Below are positions 23,732-32,186 of a stretch of DNA of 64,000 nucleotides, piece by piece. A program made the translations under genes and the position numbers. This DNA comes from Rugamonas sp045984285 (GTDB lineage Bacteria > Pseudomonadota > Gammaproteobacteria > Burkholderiales > Burkholderiaceae_D): NCBI RefSeq assembly GCF_045984285.3, contig NZ_JBJQIK030000008.1:62001-126000 (forward strand), in the 5' to 3' direction. The notes below the pieces were generated by a model. That model saw nothing but the letters and a program-made list of their open reading frames with translations. It was not told the origin of the DNA and ran no database searches. Position 1 is the first letter of the stretch. Every line of letters starts with the position of its first letter.

Positions 23732-26119
23732 ATGCAATCTGTAAAACAGCGGCGGACCTTCCGTCCGTTGCCCCTCGCTGTAGCCGCCGCACTGCTGGCC
23801 AGTGGCGCCGCCCAGGCCCAGACTCAGGATGCGGCCGATAGCGGAAAACTCGAATCCGTGGTCGTTACGGCCAATAAACGCGCCCAGAACCTGCAGGACG
23901 TTCCTGCATCCATTACGGTGCTGGGCGATGCGATCCTGCAGCGCTCCAACGTGCGCGAGCTGGAGGACATACCCAGCCTGTCCCCCGCGCTGACCCTGTC
24001 CTACGGCACGCAGCCGGGCAACTTCAGCATCAATATGCGGGGCGTGGGCACGTTCTCGCTCGGCATCGGCGTGGAAGCCGACGTGGCGGTGATTGTCGAC
24101 GATATCCCGCTCGGCATGCAGGCCAACGCCTTCAAGGACCTGGCCGATGTGAACCGCATCGAAGTGCTGAAAGGCCCGCAGAGCACCCTGTTCGGCAAGA
24201 GCTCCATCGCCGGCGCCCTGAACATCACCACCAAGCCGATCGGCGGCCCGGTCAAGACCAATACCACCCTGCTGGTGACGGAGGACGACGAGTGGCGTGC
24301 GGGCGTTAGCGTCTCCGGCGCCGTATCGGATACGCTGCGCATGCGCGTGGCAGCCAGCAAGACCAGCTACAAGGGCACGCTGAACAACCTCACCACCGGC
24401 GGCAAGCTCAATGGCAGCAAGGGCGAAAACATCAACGCCAAGTTCGAGTGGAAGCCGACCGACGATCTGACCTTCACGCTGACGCCGCGCTACAACCGTA
24501 CCGAGAAATTCTGCTGCACCAATGCCTTCAGCTCAATGACGCCGGGCGGCATCTATCGTAACGCGCCGCAGCTGCCGCAATCCGTGGTCCTCGCGGGCAT
24601 CAACATCAATCCGGACAACCGCGATATCCGCAACGACTATCCCACCGGCGGCAAGTTCCATGACTGGGGCACCGGCCTGAAAGTGGACTATGCCTGGGGC
24701 GACCACACGCTGAGCTCCATCTCGTCCTACAGCAAGTACCACATGGACGACTACCAGGACAACGACGATACCGATATCGACATCCTGCAATTCCTCACCC
24801 TGCAGGACGGCTCGCCGACCAATATGCATGGCGGCCTGTATCAGTATGGCGTGTTCAATGTAAAGTCCACCACCCAGGAATTCCGCCTCACCTCGCCGGA
24901 CAAGGGCGCGCTGCGCTACGTGGTCGGCCTCTGGTACGGCAAGAACTACCTGAACCGCGAACTGGCCAAGGCGCCGCTGATCTTCAACTACGGCACCAAC
25001 TACGGCGCCGATGCATGGAACGTCAACAAGGCGATCTACGGCCAGGGCAACTGGGACTTCCGCCCGGATACCAGCCTGATTGTGGGCGCGCGCTTCAACG
25101 ACGAAGACACCGGCTACAACTTCCGCCGCTACACGGTGCCGCCGCAAGCAATTGTGACGACGGAGTTCTATACCAAGGCAGACAGCAACACGAGCCACAC
25201 CTGGAAGCTGGGCCTGGAGCACCGCCTGAACCGCGACGCCATGGTCTACGGCACCATCTCCACCGGCCACAAGGGCGTGGCCTATGACCTGACCTCCGGC
25301 TTCACGGCGGCGCTGGCGAAGAAGGACGCGGTGCCGGCCGAATCGGCGCGCAGCTATGAACTGGGCTGGAAGCAAAGCCTGTGGGACAACCGCGCCATGT
25401 TCAGCATGGCCGTATTCCAGACCAACTTCCGCAACTTCCAGCAGTCGGCAGGCTTCTTCGACTACGACGGCATCTTCCGCACGGCCCTGAACAGCCTTGG
25501 CGGCTTGCGTACGCAAGGCTTCGAGGTGGAAGGCAGCGTGCGCGTTACGCCGCAGCTGCAGCTGAACGGCAGCCTGGCCTACACGGAAGCGACCATCCGC
25601 GAGTTCAGGAATGGCCCCTGCTACAACGTCCTGAATGCCGCCGGAACCGGCTCCACGCCCGGCCCTGGCTGCGTGCGCAGCCCGGAATTCAACAACACCA
25701 ATGTGCAGGACCTGGCGGGCAAAACCCTGCCGAATGCGCCGAAGGTAAAAGTGAACCTGGGCGGCCAGTACGACATTCCGCTGGCATCGCAGAACTTCAA
25801 CGCCTTTGTTTCGGGCACCACGCGCTTCCAGAGCCGCACGCAGTTCTCGCTGAACCAGGATCCGATGACCATCCAGGGCGCTTACAGCATCACGAACCTG
25901 AGCTTTGGCATCAATGACAAGAAAGGCCGCTACAAGGCTTCCTTCTTCGTCAATAACCTGTTCGACAAGCGCTATGCCGCGGGCCTGAACAACAGCATTG
26001 CCAACAGCAACTGGAGCCCCAAGGCGCCTAATGTGCCGCTTGCCGTCAATACGACCGCCTGGCTGCCGCCGCGCGACTTCGCTCGCTACTTCGGCGCCCG
26101 GCTCGATATGACGTTCTGA
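23732..26119 (+). CDS. TonB-dependent receptor of uronate locus (plus-strand copy)
   Basis: A 795-residue receptor. The signal peptide ends AAQAQ (about residue 30), with TonB box ESVVVTANKR, plug core EVLKGPQSTLFGKSSIAGA and barrel ending DMTF. ATG at 23732 follows AGGAG; the frame stays open upstream through the GH105 gene, but that is not coding. It is a paralogue of the receptor at 17849-20242, with the same segments GVEADVAVIVDDIPLGMQ and a Cys-Cys pair (KFCCTNAFSSMTP). It is probably co-transcribed with GH105 and imports the oligosaccharides made by a secreted lyase. A strong terminator follows. Confidence 0.93.
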   Translation: MQSVKQRRTFRPLPLAVAAALLASGAAQAQTQDAADSGKLESVVVTANKRAQNLQDVPASITVLGDAILQRSNVRELEDIPSLSPALTLSYGTQPGNFSINMRGVGTFSLGIGVEADVAVIVDDIPLGMQANAFKDLADVNRIEVLKGPQSTLFGKSSIAGALNITTKPIGGPVKTNTTLLVTEDDEWRAGVSVSGAVSDTLRMRVAASKTSYKGTLNNLTTGGKLNGSKGENINAKFEWKPTDDLTFTLTPRYNRTEKFCCTNAFSSMTPGGIYRNAPQLPQSVVLAGININPDNRDIRNDYPTGGKFHDWGTGLKVDYAWGDHTLSSISSYSKYHMDDYQDNDDTDIDILQFLTLQDGSPTNMHGGLYQYGVFNVKSTTQEFRLTSPDKGALRYVVGLWYGKNYLNRELAKAPLIFNYGTNYGADAWNVNKAIYGQGNWDFRPDTSLIVGARFNDEDTGYNFRRYTVPPQAIVTTEFYTKADSNTSHTWKLGLEHRLNRDAMVYGTISTGHKGVAYDLTSGFTAALAKKDAVPAESARSYELGWKQSLWDNRAMFSMAVFQTNFRNFQQSAGFFDYDGIFRTALNSLGGLRTQGFEVEGSVRVTPQLQLNGSLAYTEATIREFRNGPCYNVLNAAGTGSTPGPGCVRSPEFNNTNVQDLAGKTLPNAPKVKVNLGGQYDIPLASQNFNAFVSGTTRFQSRTQFSLNQDPMTIQGAYSITNLSFGINDKKGRYKASFFVNNLFDKRYAAGLNNSIANSNWSPKAPNVPLAVNTTAWLPPRDFARYFGARLDMTF

Positions 26120-26148
26120 ACCCGGCAACGCATGCCGGTCTCCCCTGC

Positions 26149-26183
26149 GCCGTCCACAATGCATCGTGGACGGCGTTTTTTTT
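26149..26183 (+). terminator. Intrinsic terminator after GH105-TonB receptor unit
   Basis: Perfect 9-bp stem GCCGTCCAC/GTGGACGGC (26149-26157 and 26166-26174), 8-base loop, then G and eight T. It lies 30 bp past the receptor stop. Confidence 0.92.
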
Positions 26184-26325
26184 CGCCCCCGCATCCGGAT
26201 TGCGTCAAAACGCCCGCCACGGGACTGCGCTACGCTTGAGCAGCGTGCCTTCGGAATAGCGGGCGTGGTAAGCTTCGTGCCCGCGTAGTGTCGCCCCTTC
26301 CCGAACCGCTTTTATAAAAATCGCA

Positions 26326-27159
26326 ATGGATATCGTTCTTGCACTGAAGGCCCTGATTATGGGTCTGGTTGAAGGCTTTACCGAATTCCTGCCCATTTCC
26401 TCTACCGGCCACCTGATTCTGGCCGGCAGCCTGCTCAACTTCACCGGCGAGAAGGTCAAAGTGTTCGAGATTGCGATTCAGGCGGGCGCCATGCTGGCGG
26501 TGATCTGGGAATACCGCGTGAAAATCGGCAGCGTGCTGGCGGGCGTGTTCAGCGAGCGCAAGGCGCAGCGCTTCCTGATGAATATCGTGATCGCATTCCT
26601 GCCTGCCGCTTTACTTGGCTTCATCTTCGCCAACGCCATCAAGGCCAGCCTGTTCGCCCCGGTGCCGGTGGCGCTGGCCTTCATTATCGGCGGCTTCGTC
26701 ATCCTGTGGGTGGAGCGCCGCGCCAGGCTCAATCCCGTATCGGTGCGCGTGCATTCGGTGGACGACATGACGGCGCTGGACGCCATCAAGGTGGGCTGCG
26801 CCCAGGCTTTCGCGCTGATTCCCGGCACCAGCCGTTCCGGCGCCACCATTATCGGCGGCATGCTGTTCGGCCTTTCGCGCAAGGCCGCGACGGAATTCTC
26901 CTTCTTCCTCGCGATTCCAACGCTGCTGGGCGCCACCTTCTATTCGCTCTATAAGGAACGCGCGCTGCTGTCGGCGGCCGACCTGCCGCTGTTCGGCATT
27001 GGTACAATATCGGCCTTCGTGTCGGCCTTTCTCTGCGTGCGCTGGCTGCTGCGCTATATCAGCACGCATGATTTCACGGTGTTTGCCTGGTACCGCATCG
27101 TCTTCGGACTGGTGGTGCTGGCAACCGCCTACTCTGGCCTGGTAGTGTGGGCCGAATAG
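26326..27159 (+). CDS. uppP: Undecaprenyl-diphosphatase
   Basis: A 277-residue polytopic membrane protein of the BacA/UppP family, which recycles undecaprenyl pyrophosphate for cell-wall synthesis and gives bacitracin tolerance. The first signature is GLVEGFTEFLPISSTGHLI (Glu and Ser/Thr active-site residues) and the second is IPGTSRSGATIIGGMLFG. About seven to eight hydrophobic segments are visible. The length matches the family (about 273). The recQ gene begins 5 bases downstream, so the two are co-transcribed. Confidence 0.96.
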   Translation: MDIVLALKALIMGLVEGFTEFLPISSTGHLILAGSLLNFTGEKVKVFEIAIQAGAMLAVIWEYRVKIGSVLAGVFSERKAQRFLMNIVIAFLPAALLGFIFANAIKASLFAPVPVALAFIIGGFVILWVERRARLNPVSVRVHSVDDMTALDAIKVGCAQAFALIPGTSRSGATIIGGMLFGLSRKAATEFSFFLAIPTLLGATFYSLYKERALLSAADLPLFGIGTISAFVSAFLCVRWLLRYISTHDFTVFAWYRIVFGLVVLATAYSGLVVWAE

Positions 27160-27164
27160 ACATA

Positions 27165-28979
27165 ATGAACGACACCAGCGAACGCGCCCTCCACCTGCTC
27201 CAGACGATTTTCGGCTACCCCGCCTTCCGCGGCAACCAGGCCGAGATCGTGGAACACGTGGGCAATGGCGGCGACGCGCTGGTGCTGATGCCCACGGGCG
27301 GCGGCAAATCCCTGTGCTACCAGATTCCGGCGCTGCTGCGCGACGGCGTGGGCGTGGTGATCTCGCCGCTGATCGCGCTGATGCAGGACCAGGTGGACGC
27401 GCTGGCAGAAGTGGGCGTGCGCGCAGCCTTCCTGAACTCCACCCAGACCTGGGAAGAAGCGGCGCGCATCGAACGCCTGGTGCGCACCGGCCAGCTGGAC
27501 CTGGTCTATGTAGCGCCGGAGCGCCTGATGACGCAGCGCTGTTTCGACCTGTTCCAGGATTCGAAGATTGCGCTGTTCGCCATCGACGAAGCGCACTGCG
27601 TGTCGCAATGGGGCCATGACTTCCGGCCGGAATACATCAAGCTCTCCGTGCTGCACGAGAACTTCCCCAACGTGCCGCGCATTGCGCTCACGGCGACGGC
27701 CGACCAGCAGACCCGCGCCGAGATCGTGCACCGCCTCAAGCTGGAGGATGCGGCGCAGTTCGTATCCTCCTTCGACCGTCCGAATATCCGCTATTCGATC
27801 GTAGAAAAGGGCAATGGCCGCAAGCAGCTGCTGGACTTCATCACCACCGAGCATGCAGGCGATTCCGGCATTGTGTACTGCCTGTCGCGCAAGAAGGTGG
27901 AAGAGACGGCCGAATTCCTGAACGAGAACGGCATCCGCGCCCTGCCCTACCACGCCGGCATGGAGCACACGAAGCGCGCCGCCAACCAGGCCCGCTTCCT
28001 GCGCGAAGAAAACCTGGTGATGGTAGCCACCATCGCTTTCGGCATGGGCATCGACAAGCCGGACGTGCGCTTCGTGGCCCACCTCGACCTGCCCAAGAGC
28101 ATAGAAGGCTACTACCAGGAGACCGGCCGCGCGGGCCGCGACGGCCTGCCCGCCAGCGCCTGGATGGCCTACGGCCTGCAGGACGTGGTGCTCCAGCGCC
28201 GCATGATCGACGAATCCGAAGCGGATGAAGGCTTCAAGCGCGTGCTGGGCACCAAGCTCGATGCCATGCTGGGCCTGTGCGAAACCCTGAGCTGCCGCCG
28301 CGTGCGCCTGCTGGATTATTTCGGCGAGCCCGCCACGCCCTGCGGCAACTGCGATACCTGCCTGATTCCGCCTGTGTCCTTTGACGGCACGGTGCCGGTG
28401 CAAAAGCTGCTGTCCGCGATCTACCGAGTGGACCAGCGCTTCGCGGCGGGCCACGTGATCGAAGTGCTGCGCGGGATCGAAACGGACCGCATCCAGACCT
28501 GGCACCACAATGCGCTGTCGGTGTTCGGCATCGGCGCCGACCGCAGCGAGCAGGAATGGCGCGCGATCTTGCGGCAGGTGATTGCGCTGGGCCTCGTCAC
28601 CGTCGATCACGAGCAATACAGCTCGCTCAAACTCACCGATGCCGCGCGGCCCGTGCTGAAGGGCGGCCAGAAAGTGCAGCTGCGGCAGTACCAGAAACCG
28701 GTCAAACAGAAACGCACGGCGGCGCCGAAAGGCTATGTGGAGACCGACCTCGATACGGACGAACAGAAAATCTTCGACAAGCTGCGCTGGTGGCGTGTGG
28801 AGACGGCGCGTGCGCACAATGTGCCGGCCTATGTGATCTTTGTCGATGCCACGCTGCGCGAGATCGCCAAGGCCAAACCGCGCTCGCTGGACGACTTGCG
28901 CGGCGTATCTGGCGTGGGCGAGAAAAAGCTGGCGTCCTACGGCGAGGAGATCGTGCGGCTACTGGCCGACATGATCTGA
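27165..28979 (+). CDS. recQ: ATP-dependent DNA helicase RecQ
   Basis: A 604-residue superfamily 2 helicase. Walker A is in LMPTGGGKSLCYQ, the DEAH box in FAIDEAHCVSQWGHDFRPEY, motif VI in YYQETGRAGRDGLP. The zinc-binding region has four Cys (LCETLSCRRVRLLDYFGE then CGNCDTC), then come the RQC winged helix and a C-terminal HRDC domain (LRWWRVETARAHNVPAYVIF). ATG at 27165 (MNDTSERAL) is preferred to an in-frame GTG 18 bases upstream. Role: repair and recombination at stalled forks. Its 3' end overlaps the convergent AraC gene by 43 bases. Confidence 0.97.
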   Translation: MNDTSERALHLLQTIFGYPAFRGNQAEIVEHVGNGGDALVLMPTGGGKSLCYQIPALLRDGVGVVISPLIALMQDQVDALAEVGVRAAFLNSTQTWEEAARIERLVRTGQLDLVYVAPERLMTQRCFDLFQDSKIALFAIDEAHCVSQWGHDFRPEYIKLSVLHENFPNVPRIALTATADQQTRAEIVHRLKLEDAAQFVSSFDRPNIRYSIVEKGNGRKQLLDFITTEHAGDSGIVYCLSRKKVEETAEFLNENGIRALPYHAGMEHTKRAANQARFLREENLVMVATIAFGMGIDKPDVRFVAHLDLPKSIEGYYQETGRAGRDGLPASAWMAYGLQDVVLQRRMIDESEADEGFKRVLGTKLDAMLGLCETLSCRRVRLLDYFGEPATPCGNCDTCLIPPVSFDGTVPVQKLLSAIYRVDQRFAAGHVIEVLRGIETDRIQTWHHNALSVFGIGADRSEQEWRAILRQVIALGLVTVDHEQYSSLKLTDAARPVLKGGQKVQLRQYQKPVKQKRTAAPKGYVETDLDTDEQKIFDKLRWWRVETARAHNVPAYVIFVDATLREIAKAKPRSLDDLRGVSGVGEKKLASYGEEIVRLLADMI

Positions 28980-29929
28980 CGGAAGCGCGTGGGCGACGTA
29001 CCCAGCGCATCGCGGAAACGGTGGCCGAAGTGGCTCAGGTCCGCGTAGCCGCAGGCATCCGCGATCTGCTGCAAGGGCAAGTCGGACATTTTCAATAGCT
29101 GGCGCGCGCGTTCCACGCGGCGCGCGGCGATCCACGCCGAAGGCGGCATGCCGAAACTGATGCGGAACATGCGCGCCAGGTGGAACTCCGACAGATTCGC
29201 CTGCTCCGCCAGCATGCCCAGCGTGATCGGTCGTTCCAGCTGCGCTTCGATATAGGCAGCCAGATGGCGGCGCGTATGCGGCGCCAGGCCGCCGCGCAGG
29301 CGCAGCGCGGGTCTGGTCATGGACTGCGAGTGCAGCAGCGCGCTGAGCGTCTCGTGGGTGATCTCGTTGGCGCGCAGCAGCTGGTCGGGATCCTGCCACG
29401 GTGTGGCCATCAATTCTCCCAGCAACTGCACGATGCGCGGGTCCTCGAAGTAGGTGCGGTCCTGCAGCGTAAGCTCACGCGGTTCGCGGTCCAGCTCCGC
29501 CACGGCGCGGCGCGTGAAATGCTCCGGCATGAAATACACATGCAGCAGGCGCAGGCTATCGCGCACCACCCATTCGGATTCATGCCAGTCCGGCAAGGAA
29601 CACAGGCGGCCCGGCGCCCCATACTGGCCCGGCGCCCCGCCCCGCTCCACGCGGTAGCCGCCGCCCAGGTAGCAGGACAGCGTGTGGTGGCCGGGCTGTG
29701 TGTAAGCAGTCAGCTGCTCATCGGTCTGCCGCTGCCAGACCGCGGCAGCCAGCCCGTCGCCCAGCCAGGCAAAGCGCTCCAGCACCGCGTCGGTGGTCGA
29801 CATGGTGCCGAACACCGCATGCGACATCGCATCGCGCGGTGCCGCATCCAGCGCCACACGCGCCGCCGGCGCCACGCGGCCTTTGGCAGCAGGAAACAGC
29901 TCGGCAAGTGACGGTGCGCAAGAACCCAT
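28937..29929 (-). CDS. AraC-family transcriptional regulator
   Basis: A 330-residue regulator. Residues about 225-325 are the double HTH (LGMLAEQANLSEFHLARMFR ... QQIADACGYADLSHFGHRFR). The N-terminal half is an AraC-type sensor region without recognised ligand. The start at 29929 is the longest ATG; MSHAVFG at residue 35 is an alternative. It converges with recQ, and its upstream neighbour across a repeat-rich gap is a divergent EamA transporter, a possible but unproven target. Confidence 0.9.
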   Translation of the reverse strand: MGSCAPSLAELFPAAKGRVAPAARVALDAAPRDAMSHAVFGTMSTTDAVLERFAWLGDGLAAAVWQRQTDEQLTAYTQPGHHTLSCYLGGGYRVERGGAPGQYGAPGRLCSLPDWHESEWVVRDSLRLLHVYFMPEHFTRRAVAELDREPRELTLQDRTYFEDPRIVQLLGELMATPWQDPDQLLRANEITHETLSALLHSQSMTRPALRLRGGLAPHTRRHLAAYIEAQLERPITLGMLAEQANLSEFHLARMFRISFGMPPSAWIAARRVERARQLLKMSDLPLQQIADACGYADLSHFGHRFRDALGTSPTRFRQIMSASSRTISSP

Positions 29930-29976
29930 GCCAAAAAGTCTATCACGCCCCTCCCCGCGGCGCTGGCGCCCCCCAA

Positions 29977-30153
29977 AAACTGCGCAAGCCTAGACAACTG
30001 ACATGGGGTCAGGCACCAAGGTGTCAGTCAGCCGTGGAAATGCGCAAGGTGAAACAAGCGGAGATGGCGTCCGGGCGGGACACTGACACTGGGGGCCTGG
30101 CCCCATGGTGTCGCGGGCTCGGCCAGGGAAATGCGCAAATGGAGACAAGTGCG
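29977..30153. repeat. Tandem copies of type B palindromic repeat
   Basis: Two imperfect units of about 90 bp fill most of the 252-bp gap between the AraC and EamA genes. Each joins a TGCGCAA-x-ACAA segment (29981, 30041, 30131 areas) to a palindrome: ACTGACA...TGTCAGT at 29997-30028 around TGGGGTCAGGCACC, and GACAC...GTGTC at 30085-30112 around GGGGCC. The core is the same GGGTCAGGCACC seen in the type A and other type B copies. Confidence 0.65.
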
Positions 30154-30181
30154 AGCGCGGCGGGGCCAGGATACTGGCGCC

Positions 30182-31093
30182 ATGAATACATTTCTCTACC
30201 TGCTTACCGTCCTGATCTGGGGTACTACCTGGATCGCCATCAAATTCCAGCTGGGCGAGGCGGCCGCGCCGGTGTCGATCGCCATCCGCTTCTGGCTGGC
30301 GACCGCGGTCATGTTCGCCATCATGCTCCTCCTGCGCAAACCGCTGAAGCCGCCGCGCGCGGCCTGGCGCTACCTGGCCGCCCAGGGCCTCGCCTTGTTC
30401 TGCCTGAATTTCATCTGTTTTTATTATGCCAGCCAATGGATGCCGAGCGGCCTGGTCGCCGTCGTGTTCTCTACGGCCCCGATCTGGAACGCCATCAATG
30501 GCCGCATCTTCCTCAAGCGCACAATCCGCCCGCAAGTGCTGGCGGGCGCGCTGATGGGCCTGGCGGGCATCGGCATGCTCTTCCTGCCGCAGATGCGCGG
30601 CCACTGGGGCGACAGCAGCATGCTGCTGGGCCTCGGCCTCGCGCTGGCGGGCACGCTGTGCTTCTCGGCGGGCAACCTGCTGTCCAGCCGCATGCAGGCG
30701 CTGGGCCTGTCGCCATGGATGACGAACACCTGGGCCATGCTGATCGGCTCCTGCGTGCTGACCGTCGGCGCCCTGGCCTGCGGCATGAGCTTCAGCTTCG
30801 AGCCGAGCGCGCGCTACATCGGTTCCCTGCTCTACCTCGCCATTCCCGGCTCGGTGATCGGCTTCACCGCCTACCTGCTGCTGGTCGGCCGCATCGGCCC
30901 GGACCGCGCAGCCTACAGCACGGTGCTGTTCCCGGTAGTCGCGCTGACGGTATCCACCTTCTTCGAAGGGTATCAGTGGACGGCGCCAGCATTCGCGGGG
31001 CTGGTGCTGGTGTTAGGCGGAAACCTGCTTGCCTTCCTCAAGGCCTTACCCCGCCTGCCTGCGCTGTCGCCGCGCCAGTGCGAGGACAACTAA
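30182..31093 (+). CDS. EamA/DMT-family transporter
   Basis: A 303-residue inner-membrane protein with ten predicted hydrophobic helices arranged as two EamA repeats (first: TFLYLLTVLIWGTTWIAIKF; second begins LGLALAGTLCFSAGNLLSS). This drug/metabolite superfamily exports amino acids or other metabolites; the substrate is unknown. ATG at 30182 (MNTFLYLL) is chosen because it starts directly at the first helix. Its end overlaps the convergent PEP-CTERM gene by 48 bases. Confidence 0.9.
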   Translation: MNTFLYLLTVLIWGTTWIAIKFQLGEAAAPVSIAIRFWLATAVMFAIMLLLRKPLKPPRAAWRYLAAQGLALFCLNFICFYYASQWMPSGLVAVVFSTAPIWNAINGRIFLKRTIRPQVLAGALMGLAGIGMLFLPQMRGHWGDSSMLLGLGLALAGTLCFSAGNLLSSRMQALGLSPWMTNTWAMLIGSCVLTVGALACGMSFSFEPSARYIGSLLYLAIPGSVIGFTAYLLLVGRIGPDRAAYSTVLFPVVALTVSTFFEGYQWTAPAFAGLVLVLGGNLLAFLKALPRLPALSPRQCEDN

Positions 31094-32071
31094 GCCCGCG
31101 AGCAGCAGTCTCAGCTGCCCGGGCTCCGGTATCGGGGTGGCCAGCGCCAACACCCGTTCCCATGGGCGCTCGCCATCTACTTCAAGGAGTATCTGGCCCT
31201 CGTCATTGATATCGAAGGCTTCATAGACTTGCAGGCCGCCGGTGTACTGCGGCCCCAGCAATCTGAGTCCGCCGTCGCGCCAGTAGTATGGTTCGAGGTC
31301 GGCGCCGTAACCGATGATTTCGCCCCGGTTATTCATCGTGGTGACGTGGAAGTTCCCCAGTTCGATCATCGTGCCATCACGCCAAAGCACCGCGCGCCCA
31401 CCGATATTGCCGGCAATCCACCCCAGCTCATTGATCGCGACGGCGTCACCGCCCGTTCCGCCCGGCAGAAGTTCCGGCACGCCATCGCGCCACACTGCCG
31501 CATTCCAGCTGTGCCCCTCGCCTACCCTGCCCACCAGCACGCCGGAATCGTTGAGATCGGAAAGCGCGGCGTATTTGTAGCCTGCCGTGTCCGCATAACT
31601 CAGCCTGCCGTTTTGCCAGGTCCAGCCAATCGACTCGTCGGCACGAATAAAGGTGCGCCCAAGAATGACCCCGGAGTTATTGATGCGCTTGGCATACGAG
31701 GGCAGCGCGCCCGCCACCTCGATGAAGTGCATATTGCCCTGCTGATCCCACCATACCGGCCGCTGCTGGCCAACCGTGTAGTTCCAGGTGTTGCCTGCAA
31801 CAATGCCGAGGTCGTTGATGTCTCCCATACCGCCCCAAAAATCGTCACTGGCCTGAAGGCGCCGGCGCGTACCGTCCGGCTCCACCAACACGGGCCGGTA
31901 ATATGCCCGCGACGCGATATAGTCGATCTGTTGCCCGGTAATCTGGCCTGCATTATTCAGGCGATAGAATCCAACATCGATATCGGGCAGTTTGATTACC
32001 CTGTAGTCCGCGAGCGCAGCGCCGCTCGCGAAACAAAAGATGATTGCTGCAAGAATGTGTTTGCTGAGCAT
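31046..32071 (-). CDS. HAF-repeat PEP-CTERM exported protein
   Basis: A 341-residue exported protein. The signal peptide is residues 1-20 (AAIIFCFASGAALA). The body carries about six to seven HAF-type repeats with the core I/L-N-x-x-G-x-I/V-x-G: INDLGIVAGN, INNSGVILGR, LNDSGVLVGR, INELGWIAGN, MNNRGEIIGY and INDEGQILLE, which together suggest a beta-propeller. The C-terminus has PEP-CTERM sorting signal PIPEPGQL, a membrane helix LLLAGLVVLALA and basic tail RRQRRQ, so it is handled by an exosortase/archaeosortase (EpsH) not in this window. ATG at 32071 follows GAGG; a further ATG at 32083 exists. Confidence 0.85.
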   Translation of the reverse strand: MLSKHILAAIIFCFASGAALADYRVIKLPDIDVGFYRLNNAGQITGQQIDYIASRAYYRPVLVEPDGTRRRLQASDDFWGGMGDINDLGIVAGNTWNYTVGQQRPVWWDQQGNMHFIEVAGALPSYAKRINNSGVILGRTFIRADESIGWTWQNGRLSYADTAGYKYAALSDLNDSGVLVGRVGEGHSWNAAVWRDGVPELLPGGTGGDAVAINELGWIAGNIGGRAVLWRDGTMIELGNFHVTTMNNRGEIIGYGADLEPYYWRDGGLRLLGPQYTGGLQVYEAFDINDEGQILLEVDGERPWERVLALATPIPEPGQLRLLLAGLVVLALARRQRRQAG

Positions 32072-32186
32072 GGCGGGCCTCATTGCATTGAAAGCTTCAT
32101 CATGCTGAAATGTCGCACTTGCTGGGCAGTGAATGTATGGAGTGCGCGACAGCTTGCAGGCCGCAAGCATATTAAATGGAGGTAAC

